NCBI GenBank assembly: GCA_016716235.1
Contig: JADJWS010000007.1
Location: 310,001-374,000, forward strand
Origin: Candidatus Defluviilinea gracilis
Lineage (GTDB): Bacteria; Chloroflexota; Anaerolineae; Anaerolineales; Villigracilaceae
Length of the DNA: 64,000 nt
Direction of reading: 5' to 3'
The notes under the pieces were generated by a model. That model saw only the letters and a list, made by a program, of their open reading frames with translations, was not told the DNA's origin and did no database searches. Below, one piece after another: positions 1 to 7,466 of the stretch. How positions within the stretch are numbered: the first letter of the stretch is position 1; each line of letters starts with the position of its first letter. The position numbers and the translations under genes are program-made.

Positions 1-159
1 GGCAAACCTGTGCTCGTAGAAAAAATCCCTGCGCAGGTATGTACTCGTTGTGGTGAGGAAATTTTCAGCCGCGAAACGACCGAGAAAGTACGCCTGCTGG
101 TTCATGGGAAGGCGAAACCGATCAAGTCTGTGCAGGTAGATGTGTTTGCGTACGCCTGA
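1..159 (+). CDS. YgiT-type zinc-finger protein, C-terminal part (partial)
   Basis: The reading frame is open from the window edge and ends in TGA at 157-159, giving 52 residues. It contains one CxxC pair (CTRCGEE) followed by a basic segment, which matches the YgiT/MqsA-type zinc-finger domain of small antitoxins; such domains often end with a short strand like the VQVDVFAY seen here. The first half is outside the window. The next gene starts 8 bases later and a PIN-domain fragment follows, so the context fits a toxin-antitoxin cluster. The family call rests on one short motif. Confidence 0.55.
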   Translation, partial: GKPVLVEKIPAQVCTRCGEEIFSRETTEKVRLLVHGKAKPIKSVQVDVFAYA

Positions 160-167
160 GGTAAGTG

Positions 168-437
168 ATGGAGTTGAAAATGGAAACTATTCAAGTTAAC
201 GTGACATTTGACCAGATCAAGCAAGCCTTGCGCAAACTGCCTGCGCAGGAAAAGGTTGAACTTTGGCGGTTGTTGGACACGGAGATTGATCGCGTTGTGC
301 TCGAAAAGAAATTTGTCGCGACTGTGAGCGCGATTCGGAAGAAATATTCCCGCTATAGCGAAGAAGAAGTGATGTCGGATGCCGTGAAAGCCACACGCGA
401 ATCTCGCAATGCGCGCCATGGCAAGAGTCGTTCTTGA
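168..437 (+). CDS. small helical antitoxin-like protein
   Basis: This 89-residue acidic/basic helical protein has no strong family signature. The segment with KLPAQEKVELWRLLDTEID resembles the small antitoxin-like proteins found upstream of PIN toxins in many bacteria. ATG at 168 is preceded by GAGG at 158-161, making it a better start than GTG at 165 or ATG at 180. Its 3' end overlaps the following PIN-domain reading frame by about 20 bases, the usual arrangement of a translationally coupled antitoxin-toxin pair. Function is inferred from that context only. Confidence 0.5.
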   Translation: MELKMETIQVNVTFDQIKQALRKLPAQEKVELWRLLDTEIDRVVLEKKFVATVSAIRKKYSRYSEEEVMSDAVKATRESRNARHGKSRS

Positions 438-708
438 TACGAATGTGTTAGTCAGCGGGGTAATTGCTTCGGGTCATTCTGCCCGAATTCTTTATTCAGC
501 GCGGCAAAACAGGATAACGCTCGTGACATCGCCACATTTGCTGGCGGAATTCAATGATGTGATCGCGCATCGCCTTTCGACGATTACATCCGCAGATAAA
601 ATCGTGGTCATTCACGATGGGAAGATCATCGAGCAAGGCTCACATGCTGAGTTGCTGGCGAATCAGGGGATGTATTATGAGTTGTATCGGACGGGGTTTC
701 AGGAATGA
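418..708 (+). pseudogene. chimera: PIN-domain toxin start joined to ABC exporter end
   Basis: The first half, starting MARVVLDTNVLVSGV, is the N-terminus of a PIN-domain ribonuclease toxin (COG1569-like) with its first conserved Asp in LDTN. From about 558-570 the frame becomes the last 45 residues of an ABC exporter ATPase: AHRLSTI (the H-loop region), then DGKIIEQGSHAELL and YYELYRTGF. The two halves are unrelated families, and neither can be complete: the PIN fold lacks its later acidic residues and the ABC part lacks the Walker motifs. The join falls where PIN proteins have DVI and ABC proteins have VIAHR, so short shared sequence may have mediated the fusion. It could be a real deletion or an assembly error. 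Confidence 0.7.
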
Positions 709-851
709 TATCCTTAACAGCTTTTCTTAGATTTGATTTAATTTCAAGATTAAGTAACTTTAATCCATTAATCTACCATTGCTATTAAATAGAAAATTAT
801 ATATACTCGGTAAAATCGTTTTCGCCTAATCGCAGAAAGGGAGTCGGAGTT

Positions 852-1919
852 ATGAAAGTAACCATGTTGGGTTTGAGCGGTTCAGGAAAAACCAGCTACA
901 TGGCTGGATTATATGAGGTTCTTGGGGCTAACTCTCTTGAAGGTTTCAAGATACGCCCAACATCCTTAGGCCCAGATGGCGATTGGATAGCCGAAAGCGG
1001 AAAATTTGAGAAAATATCATTTGGAGCTCGCAATTTTGATTATCCCCCAGGTACTAAAAAAACTACTGTTTGGTCATTTGACTTACTCTACGAGTCGTCC
1101 TTTGTAACATCTATTAGCTGGATAGATTATAGAGGTGGTGTATTAAAGGTTCAGCCTGATGATGCCCCTGAGGATCCAGAAATTTTGGAGAGTTTACGGG
1201 AAATAGCCACTCATATTTCTATTAGCAATGCAGTAATAATTTTTGTTGATTCTGTATCCTTGACAAGTTACAAGAATCTAAAGGAAGCAAGTTTTAAGAG
1301 CGGGGTAAATCGTCTAGTAAATGTTCTCAGCAGATTTGACCAACAGTTTCCGTTTCGACCATTGACTTATGTTATCGCCTTATCTAAGGCTGATGCTGTG
1401 GACAAGAAGTGGCAAGAAGATAATTTTGGGAAACTTGTATCCTTAGCGCAGGATACTTTTAAAGAATTGATTGATCTTCATAAACGTAATGTTTCACATT
1501 GGACGGGTGCAATAATTCCTGTGTCAGCTGTTGGTCTAGGAAATGCTGAAAATCACATACGCCTTCCTAAACATCTACAAGATTCACTTGAAATGAGCAG
1601 TAAGTTGATATCGTTCCCAGAGCCCTTAAACGTTGCCCATGCTTTAGCGTTTTGTATTTGCCAAACTTTGCGCAGGTCAAGAGATGTTGCACAGCAAACT
1701 TTATCTGATCAACGAGACCAGATAGAGAAATTATTAAAAGCTTCAAACTGGGCAAAAAACTTATGGTCTGCGCTAACGGGTAAGCAAACATCGCAAGAAA
1801 TTGCATCCGAAATCTACAAGCAGCAACAATCTACATTTGCGAGTCTACAGCAGTTCGAGAGATTTATTGAACCACTTTGTCGAATGGCTGAATCGGAAAT
1901 TCGAATCATTCGCGTGTAG
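852..1919 (+). CDS. P-loop GTPase-like protein, first gene of AT-rich cassette
   Basis: The 355-residue protein starts almost directly with a Walker A/G1 motif (GLSGSGKTS, residues 7-15). It has a DYRGG sequence that can serve as G3 (about 92-96) and SKAD as G4 (about 178-181), so it is a TRAFAC-type small GTPase domain followed by a helical C-terminal third. GTPases of this build occur in bacterial conflict systems, but I cannot place it in a named family. The ATG follows GAAAGGGAGTCGGAG. Two same-strand genes follow 19 and 6 bases apart, suggesting one operon. Base composition is clearly richer in A+T than the downstream genes, which suggests transfer. Confidence 0.65.
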   Translation: MKVTMLGLSGSGKTSYMAGLYEVLGANSLEGFKIRPTSLGPDGDWIAESGKFEKISFGARNFDYPPGTKKTTVWSFDLLYESSFVTSISWIDYRGGVLKVQPDDAPEDPEILESLREIATHISISNAVIIFVDSVSLTSYKNLKEASFKSGVNRLVNVLSRFDQQFPFRPLTYVIALSKADAVDKKWQEDNFGKLVSLAQDTFKELIDLHKRNVSHWTGAIIPVSAVGLGNAENHIRLPKHLQDSLEMSSKLISFPEPLNVAHALAFCICQTLRRSRDVAQQTLSDQRDQIEKLLKASNWAKNLWSALTGKQTSQEIASEIYKQQQSTFASLQQFERFIEPLCRMAESEIRIIRV

Positions 1920-1938
1920 GAAATAGGGTTCTCGAATT

Positions 1939-2994
1939 ATGCACTATTATCGCTTTTTATACTCTCGATCATATTCAGAAGATTATCGGTGGATGATGGT
2001 TCCGCCTGTCGCGCCTGAAGATGAATTGAAGAGCCTGCTGAGAATATACGATTCCTATGATGATGTAAAAGAAATTAACAGCATAAATAGTTCATTTCCA
2101 TCTATATATTTGCTTCAAGAGTTGAAGATGCTTTATTTATTTAAATGCAGCCCGTTAGATGTGGTTGATAGATTGGAAAGGCAAATTTATGGCATGGAAG
2201 GCGTTGCTATTGAGAGAGGTTTTTGGAGAGATTTTTGGTGTATCCTTCCAAAGGTGTTACTAAATCTTGATCAGTTGTTCTTAAAACAGCGAGATCTAAG
2301 CCCAAAACGTAATGATAAATTGAGAAGAGTCTCTTCTGATAAAGAGAAACTCGATTCGAAGATATTGTCTTCGACGAGTTATTTTGAAATATCGAAAAAA
2401 GAAGAATTAGCTGTCAGAGATAACAACCCCATTATTCTCCCTTTTAATAAAACTGGGTTTGAAAGTCTTGTAAAGATTACCTCATCTCCTCATCTTCCAC
2501 TTGTAAATTTTGCATTTGGTGCAACAAATCAAATTCAACAGGTAGCAGATTTTAAGATACTTGCGTTCATAACTCATTCAGATGCAATACTTGAAAAACG
2601 AGAGTTTGCCGAGGCTGGCACTAAGGTTAGTCAAATTGAAACATCTAAAGCGAATCAAACTTTTAATAGTAAACAAGTTGAGCATTATGTGGAATATGAA
2701 ACCTGCGAAACTCAACTGTTTTCCGCAATGTCTGGAGGCTCTAGATTATTTAATAAGCCAAATGTAAATTGGGTGTTTGTCGCTGTTTCTACATCTAAGA
2801 AGGGTGGAGTAATTGCTCAATCTGAGGTGGTGGAAAAAACATCTTATTCTGATGAGGCCCCGAATATATTACAAGTTGCCAAAAATGTTGAAATTTTACG
2901 AAAGATGCTTGATGAGATGGAAACTCTTGGCTGGAAGGTTTATTCACGCGGGGAACCATGGTGGCGGGTAACGCTGAGGAAATATAGATCATAA
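1939..2994 (+). CDS. uncharacterised protein in the GTPase cassette
   Basis: I do not recognise a family in this 351-residue soluble protein. It starts MHYYRFLYSRSYSEDYRWMM, has no signal peptide or membrane segment, and contains a long charged middle (about residues 115-160). It ends in a compact motif of the form EMETLGWKVYSRGEPWWRV. It lies 19 bases after the GTPase gene and 6 bases before the membrane/zinc gene and shares their AT-rich composition, so it is probably a dedicated partner. By analogy with GTPase-associated proteins of bacterial conflict islands it could be an adaptor or effector, but that is inference. Confidence 0.6.
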   Translation: MHYYRFLYSRSYSEDYRWMMVPPVAPEDELKSLLRIYDSYDDVKEINSINSSFPSIYLLQELKMLYLFKCSPLDVVDRLERQIYGMEGVAIERGFWRDFWCILPKVLLNLDQLFLKQRDLSPKRNDKLRRVSSDKEKLDSKILSSTSYFEISKKEELAVRDNNPIILPFNKTGFESLVKITSSPHLPLVNFAFGATNQIQQVADFKILAFITHSDAILEKREFAEAGTKVSQIETSKANQTFNSKQVEHYVEYETCETQLFSAMSGGSRLFNKPNVNWVFVAVSTSKKGGVIAQSEVVEKTSYSDEAPNILQVAKNVEILRKMLDEMETLGWKVYSRGEPWWRVTLRKYRS

Positions 2995-3000
2995 TCGCCC

Positions 3001-3648
3001 ATGGAAAAAAAGGATTTATTAAGCACCCTTTTTCGTGTAATTATTCGTGAAGGTGGCGAAGATGTTGTGTTTGGCGGGCTCAATAAATTCTTGGTTTTGT
3101 TGTTTGCATCGAGCTTCCAGCTTGCCTTTGGGTCTTTCGCACTTGCCTTGCCAATTGCGGCACTTACCACTTTTGGACTTAAGGCAGGATACATAACTGC
3201 GCTGGAAATGAGTAGAGTAAAAGCTCTCGGTACCGCCTACAGAGTGTCTGTATCTCCGAAGTCCAAAATTCTCGTTGCGCAAAACATCCAGCCTGCAAGC
3301 TTGGCAGATTTCCCCGTTCCCTTACCGATTGAAGCTAGTTTTTATCCAAATGATTTGATTAGAAAAACCTTGGAATCGAATCCACAGGCGAGTATTTTGG
3401 ACAAACTGGCGGTTCGGCAACTTGATGTTAGACCTATTTATAAGTCGGTTAGCGAGTTGCTTTATAACGAATCGGGCTCAAGATGTGTTGAGTGCGGTAA
3501 AGCAATTTATTTACTAGAAGGCTATCAAGTGGGGCATATATCGTCGTGCTCAAGAAACCCCAATCGTTATTTTGATTGGTGTGATGATTGCTTTACTGAT
3601 TTGACAATATCGAAACATAAAGTTACCTGCATTAGATACTCTTCGTGA
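3001..3648 (+). CDS. membrane protein with C-terminal zinc-binding cluster
   Basis: The 215-residue product has a hydrophobic hairpin near the N-terminus (about residues 29-60, beginning FLVLLFASSF) that could form one or two membrane helices. Its C-terminal region has two Cys pairs, CVECGK and CDDCF, with a further His/Cys stretch between them, as in a zinc ribbon or treble clef. It is the third gene of the AT-rich cassette and starts 6 bases after the previous stop, without a clear ribosome binding site. The frame ends at TGA 3646-3648, but the same frame stays open and protein-like for 36 more codons, so the protein may be truncated by a recent stop. Confidence 0.6.
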   Translation: MEKKDLLSTLFRVIIREGGEDVVFGGLNKFLVLLFASSFQLAFGSFALALPIAALTTFGLKAGYITALEMSRVKALGTAYRVSVSPKSKILVAQNIQPASLADFPVPLPIEASFYPNDLIRKTLESNPQASILDKLAVRQLDVRPIYKSVSELLYNESGSRCVECGKAIYLLEGYQVGHISSCSRNPNRYFDWCDDCFTDLTISKHKVTCIRYSS

Positions 3649-3759
3649 AGAAATTATATACACGTTGTGTTGGATAATCAAGAGATCCCTTTCATTGCCA
3701 ATTCTAAAACAGGAGTTGAGGCTGAATTACGTCACCAAATTTCAAGAAGAGAAAATTAG
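3649..3759 (+). pseudogene. in-frame continuation after the stop of the membrane/zinc gene
   Basis: Directly after the TGA of the preceding gene, the same frame encodes 36 more residues before TAG at 3757-3759. These include HVVLDNQEIPFIANSKTG and a charged amphipathic end. The composition looks like real protein, not random sequence. It may be the former C-terminus cut off by a nonsense change, or a remnant of another gene. No start codon with a ribosome binding site is evident. Confidence 0.35.
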
Positions 3760-3764
3760 CAAAC

Positions 3765-4910
3765 ATGAATCGCCGTAGTTATCTCTTCTGCTTTCTCCTC
3801 CTCACCGCCTGCCAACCCTCGCAACCTCCTCCAACCCGAACCCTGCCTCCGCCTCATGTTGTGATTGAGGCCATCACGCCTGTTCCTCTTCCAACGGATA
3901 CGCCGCTCCCTTCGCCGACTCCTACAATTGAAGAAATAATTTATCCCTACACCATCGAGGGACTGCGCCAGCATGAGTATCAAAGCGGGGAGGTTCGCAT
4001 CCTCGAAACGTTGACCGAAACGGACAAGTACACCGCGTACCTGATTGATTATCCCAGCGACGGGTTGACGATCACGGGTGTGATGCAGATTCCGAAGGGT
4101 GAGGGTCCGTTCCCTGTCATTGTGATGAATCACGGATTCTACGCGCGGAGCATTTACACGTCGGGCGATGGCACAGATCGCTCGTCCGTGTTTCTGGCGG
4201 AGCGGGGATACATCACCCTCGCGTCCGATTATCGCAGTTGGGGCGGGTCGGATGTGGGGGAGAGTCTCTTCTATTCAGGCTTGGCGATTGATGTGATCAA
4301 TTTGCTCAATGCGATCCCGTCCATTCCGCAGGCGGATGCGACGCGGGTTGGGATGTGGGGTCACAGCATGGGAGGGGGAGTGACGATGAAGGTGTTGACG
4401 ATCCTCGGTGGTCGAGTAGCCCCGAGCGATAGCGAGGGGCGTATCGAGACCACTGTGAAAGCCGCTGTCCTCTATTCCTCCGTCAGCGCGGATCATGCGG
4501 ATGTGATTGCGCGTTGGGGCAATGGTTGTCTCGGCGACATCGCCGCGGGCGAGCAACTTCTCGGATGCAATTCGGCGGATGTTGTCCCGCTTGAGTTGCC
4601 GAACAGCCTGCTCAACGCGTTTCACAACGCGCCGAGCGACTCGGAGTTGATGAAGAGTGTCTCGCCGATCTTTCATCTTGATTCTATTGACGCGCCGATA
4701 CAAATCCATTATGGGTCGAACGATGGACTCGTGTACAGTGGCACGCCGCCTGAATGGTCAATCAAGTTGGATCAAGCGTTGCGCGATGCGGGGAAAGATG
4801 TTGAACTGTTTCGCTATGAGGGTGAGGGTCATTCGTTTGTGGGTCAACCGTGGTTTGATTTTATGATCCGCGTGGTGGATTTTTTTGATGAATATGTGAA
4901 GAGTGGGTAG
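3765..4910 (+). CDS. lipoprotein alpha/beta hydrolase (prolyl-oligopeptidase/dienelactone hydrolase type)
   Basis: This 381-residue protein has a lipoprotein signal with lipobox LLTAC (Cys16), followed by a Pro/Thr-rich linker typical of Anaerolineae surface lipoproteins. The hydrolase domain shows an oxyanion region (VMNHGF), nucleophile elbow GHSMGG (Ser201), an Asp in GSNDGLV and His in GEGHSF, giving a complete catalytic triad. Substrate is unknown; a secreted esterase or peptidase is likely. An oddity is an in-frame insert translated GGRVAPSDSEGRIETT, about 10 residues after the nucleophile region. It is a copy of repeat family B and is not part of the hydrolase fold in other members I know. 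Confidence 0.85.
   Translation: MNRRSYLFCFLLLTACQPSQPPPTRTLPPPHVVIEAITPVPLPTDTPLPSPTPTIEEIIYPYTIEGLRQHEYQSGEVRILETLTETDKYTAYLIDYPSDGLTITGVMQIPKGEGPFPVIVMNHGFYARSIYTSGDGTDRSSVFLAERGYITLASDYRSWGGSDVGESLFYSGLAIDVINLLNAIPSIPQADATRVGMWGHSMGGGVTMKVLTILGGRVAPSDSEGRIETTVKAAVLYSSVSADHADVIARWGNGCLGDIAAGEQLLGCNSADVVPLELPNSLLNAFHNAPSDSELMKSVSPIFHLDSIDAPIQIHYGSNDGLVYSGTPPEWSIKLDQALRDAGKDVELFRYEGEGHSFVGQPWFDFMIRVVDFFDEYVKSG
4405..4454 (+). repeat. family B palindromic element inside a coding sequence
   Basis: The segment begins CGGTGGTCGAGTAGCC and ends GTATCGAGACCACTG, with a short inverted core (CGAGCGATAGCGAG). The same arms occur at 8658-8801, 36734-36912, 51609-51765 and 63750-63892. Here it is read through in frame in the hydrolase gene. 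Confidence 0.85.
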
Positions 4911-4919
4911 AAAAAAGCA

Positions 4920-5105
4920 ATTCGCGCTGAGCGGAGCGTCCTTCGTCTTCGTTCATCGCAAATTACGCTCTTCACGCCGCTCAGGACGAGTACAAACAAG
5001 CAAAGAGCGTAGACGAAGCGCGCGTTGCATGGAAACTCAACACAACTTGAAACATGCGCTTCGTCTACGGGACAGAAGAACACTGTCCCTCCGCTCAGCG
5101 CGAAA
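4920..5105. repeat. family C paired repeat upstream of the mttB-like gene
   Basis: The stretch starts TTCGCGCTGAGCGGAG, runs through TCCTTCGTCTTCG, and closes with CTCCGCTCAGCGCGAA on the other side of a roughly 160-base loop. The ends are inverted copies. The same design occurs at 62128-62243 and, in coding sequence, near 39677-39774 and 50962-51003. It fills the gap between the hydrolase and the methyltransferase gene. Confidence 0.8.
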
Positions 5106-5119
5106 AAATTGGAGAATAT

Positions 5120-6553
5120 ATGAACAACGTCCGACCGCAGATGAGGTTGTTGAGTGAGTCGCAGAGGGAGGAGATTCATCAGTACACGTTGCAACTGCTC
5201 GCGACGACGGGCGTGCGTGTGGACTCGCCGTCGGCGGTGGAGATGTTGGGGAAAAGGGTAGGCAGGTCGAACGTCGAGGGAAGAACCGTGCGGATACCGA
5301 GCGAGGTGGTCGAATGGGCGATAAAAGCCGCGCCGCGCAGAATCCAAATCTATGACCGACGAGGGAATCCGCAATTCCAAATTGGGAATGAAGAAGACCG
5401 CGCGCGATTCGGAATCGGAGTCACCGCGTTGTTTTATCAGGAGCCAGAGACCGATACGCCTGTGGAGTTTCAGCGTAAACACATGCAAGACATGGTGCGC
5501 GTCGGAAATAAATTGCCGCTGTACGACATGGTCTCGACGATCGGCATTTGCCGCGACGTGCCAGATTATCTGACCGATCTGCTTGGCTCGCTTGAACATT
5601 TTGCGAACGGCACGAAGCCGATGGTGTTGTTGTGTTCGGACGAAAAAAAATTCGACGATGTGTTGAACATGATCCAGCATTTGCACACGCGCGACCTGGG
5701 CGACAAGCCTTTTATCATTCCGTATTTCAATCCCGTCTCGCCGCTGGTGATGAACGAAGGCACGGTGGACAAAATGAAAATCGCCATCGAGCGCGGACTG
5801 CCCGTCATCATATCCAATTACAGTTTGTCGGGCGCGACCACGCCGATCACGCCCGCAGGGACGATCGCCGTGTTGATGGCGGAGTTGCTCGCGGGCTTGG
5901 TCATCGGGCAATTGTATAAAGAAGGCGCGCCGATGTTCCTCGGCATGTTGCCCGTGTATCTCGACATGAAAACACTGCAAAATTTTTACGATCCGCAAAG
6001 CGTGTTAGACAGCCTCGCCTGCGCCGAGATGATGGCGCATTACGGCATCCCGCATTGCGGCACGTCGGGGAGCGGCACAGGCTGGGGCATGGACTTGCTC
6101 GCCGCGGAAACATTTTGGATGAACACGCTGATGATGACTCTGACGAAGGGCGGCATCGCTCCGTTCATCGGCGATACGTTGGGATCGAAAGCCGTCTCGC
6201 CGTTGACGTTTATCTACTGTCACGAGATCATTGATCAGGCTCTACGCTTCTCTTCGGGATTTCAACTTGACTCTGCTTCGGTGGGCTTGGACGAAATCCA
6301 CGCGGTGGGACCAGGCAAGGGATTCGTCTCCGCGCCGTCTACGTTGAAAAATTACAAAACGGGATACTACGTCAGCCGCATCTTCCCGCGCTGGAGCATG
6401 GAGAAGTGGCTGGAGGCGGGTCAACCGCATGTGCAGAAACGGTTGAAGGAATATTCGATTGAGTTCTTGAAGGATTTACCTGTCCCTGAGGATCATGAGG
6501 AGGTGATGAGGAGAGGGGAGAAGTGGGTGGAGGGGTGGGAGAGGAAGAGGTGA
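5120..6553 (+). CDS. MttB-family (trimethylamine methyltransferase-like) corrinoid methyltransferase, non-pyrrolysine
   Basis: The 477-residue protein matches the MttB superfamily over its full length; hallmark stretches include LLATTGVRVDSP near the N-terminus, NPVSPLVMNEG and SGATTPITPAGTIAVL in the barrel, and CGTSGSGTGWGMD. These enzymes move a methyl group from a quaternary or tertiary amine to a corrinoid protein. There is no in-frame TAG, so this is the non-pyrrolysine branch, which includes glycine betaine methyltransferases such as MtgB. ATG at 5120 follows GGAG at 5111-5114; the upstream in-frame codons are repeat sequence. An FAD amine oxidoreductase lies downstream, consistent with methylated-amine breakdown, but no corrinoid protein gene is nearby. 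Confidence 0.85.
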   Translation: MNNVRPQMRLLSESQREEIHQYTLQLLATTGVRVDSPSAVEMLGKRVGRSNVEGRTVRIPSEVVEWAIKAAPRRIQIYDRRGNPQFQIGNEEDRARFGIGVTALFYQEPETDTPVEFQRKHMQDMVRVGNKLPLYDMVSTIGICRDVPDYLTDLLGSLEHFANGTKPMVLLCSDEKKFDDVLNMIQHLHTRDLGDKPFIIPYFNPVSPLVMNEGTVDKMKIAIERGLPVIISNYSLSGATTPITPAGTIAVLMAELLAGLVIGQLYKEGAPMFLGMLPVYLDMKTLQNFYDPQSVLDSLACAEMMAHYGIPHCGTSGSGTGWGMDLLAAETFWMNTLMMTLTKGGIAPFIGDTLGSKAVSPLTFIYCHEIIDQALRFSSGFQLDSASVGLDEIHAVGPGKGFVSAPSTLKNYKTGYYVSRIFPRWSMEKWLEAGQPHVQKRLKEYSIEFLKDLPVPEDHEEVMRRGEKWVEGWERKR

Positions 6554-6555
6554 GG

Positions 6556-6718
6556 AGTTATCAGTGAACAGTTATCAGCCACGATTGGATTTCGGCGGGT
6601 CGCGCAGCATCCTGCCTCAGTTCGTGGAAGTCCGCTCAAGCGGACTCGCGAGCGTCGCCGCGAGATCAGCCCGAAGGGCTTCCATGTGCTGAGCAAGCGG
6701 CTTTAGCCCTGCGAATCC
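6556..6718. repeat. repeat-rich spacer after the methyltransferase gene
   Basis: This spacer contains short direct repeats (GTTATCAGTGAACAGTTATC) and imperfect palindromes such as GTCCGCTCAAGCGGAC and AGCCCGAAGGGCT. No gene is visible. It looks like a patchwork of short repetitive elements. Confidence 0.6.
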
Positions 6719-6766
6719 CATCCTTGAAATGGACCCGACCTATGAAAAAACCAGTAACCGCCGCGC
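6719..6766 (+). pseudogene. fragment duplicated from the FAD oxidoreductase gene
   Basis: The bases read in frame as ILEMDPTYEK, almost identical to residues ILEMDPTYER at about 7566-7595 of the downstream oxidoreductase gene. The fragment runs into TGA. It is a short remnant of a second copy lying about 850 bases upstream of the intact one, with two unrelated small genes between. Confidence 0.7.
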
Positions 6767-6805
6767 GTGATAAAATTGAACCACTGAGTTGAAAGGAAGC
6801 ACAAA

Positions 6806-7048
6806 ATGGCTCTGGAAACTTTGGAAAAATTACTGAAACAAGCAGATCGCCTATCTCCCAATGAACAATTGCTTCTTGCCACGCGGTTGATCGAGCGGGC
6901 AAGACAATCCGTCAAACCTATGAAAGCAAGTGACTTGCTCAAGTCTGGCTTAGTGGGTGTTTGGTCGAAGCGGCAGGATATTGGCGATAGCGTTGCGTTC
7001 GCTCGCAAGTTACGGTCACAGGCACAGACGCGGAGTCGCGCCTCGTGA
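6806..7048 (+). CDS. small antitoxin-like helical protein
   Basis: The product has 80 residues: an N-terminal amphipathic helix (LEKLLKQADRLSPNEQLLLATRLIE) and a basic tail. Similar small proteins act as antitoxins of PIN or RelE toxins, and the LSPNEQLLLATRLIE pattern also resembles the first gene pair of this window (KLPAQEKVELWRLLD). No toxin follows; the next gene is a membrane protein. ATG is preceded by GAAAGGAAGC, a good ribosome binding site. It is probably a solitary or orphaned antitoxin. Confidence 0.5.
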   Translation: MALETLEKLLKQADRLSPNEQLLLATRLIERARQSVKPMKASDLLKSGLVGVWSKRQDIGDSVAFARKLRSQAQTRSRAS

Positions 7049-7079
7049 TTTTGCAAGACCAAGATAGCAGAGGTCGTTT

Positions 7080-7457
7080 ATGAATTGTTATTACCATCAT
7101 GGTGTTCCAGCTATTGGATTGTGCAAGAACTGTCACAAAGGCTTATGTCGGGAATGTGCTGTAGATGTGGGAAACGGATTAGCGTGTAAAGATAGCTGCG
7201 AAACAGCAGTTAATGAAATAAACGACATATTTCAGCGTACGAAAGGTCAGTACTACCGTTTGGGTTCTAATTATGTGCGCGGAGTTTGGCTTGCGTCAAT
7301 ATTTGGAGTCACCTTTTGTTTGGTTGGGCTTCTTTTGTTGTATTTTTATCCGCACAACTGGCCCGCGGCATTGCCAACGATCGTAATCAGTTTCTTTGCC
7401 TTCTATGGTGCAATAACTAATTATCGGGAAAGCAAAAAACACAAGAACTCTTTGTAG
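7080..7457 (+). CDS. B-box-type zinc finger membrane protein
   Basis: The first 35 residues hold a B-box-like zinc site: YYHHGVPAIGLCKNCHKGLC followed by RECA and a later Cys. Two hydrophobic segments follow (about residues 67-90 and 94-112), ending with a basic tail. The build, an N-terminal zinc finger plus two membrane helices and 125 residues, is common among uncharacterised bacterial membrane proteins. It lies 9 bases upstream of the FAD oxidoreductase start, so the two may be cotranscribed. The biochemical role is unknown. Confidence 0.7.
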   Translation: MNCYYHHGVPAIGLCKNCHKGLCRECAVDVGNGLACKDSCETAVNEINDIFQRTKGQYYRLGSNYVRGVWLASIFGVTFCLVGLLLLYFYPHNWPAALPTIVISFFAFYGAITNYRESKKHKNSL

Positions 7458-7466
7458 TTGTCACAC

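Noticed and set aside
1..708. Functional toxin-antitoxin locus
   Set aside because: The PIN toxin is cut and fused to an ABC fragment, so an active toxin is unlikely in this sequence.
5120..6553. Pyrrolysine-type trimethylamine methyltransferase
   Set aside because: No in-frame TAG lies in the gene and no pyl genes are visible, so it is the non-pyrrolysine type.
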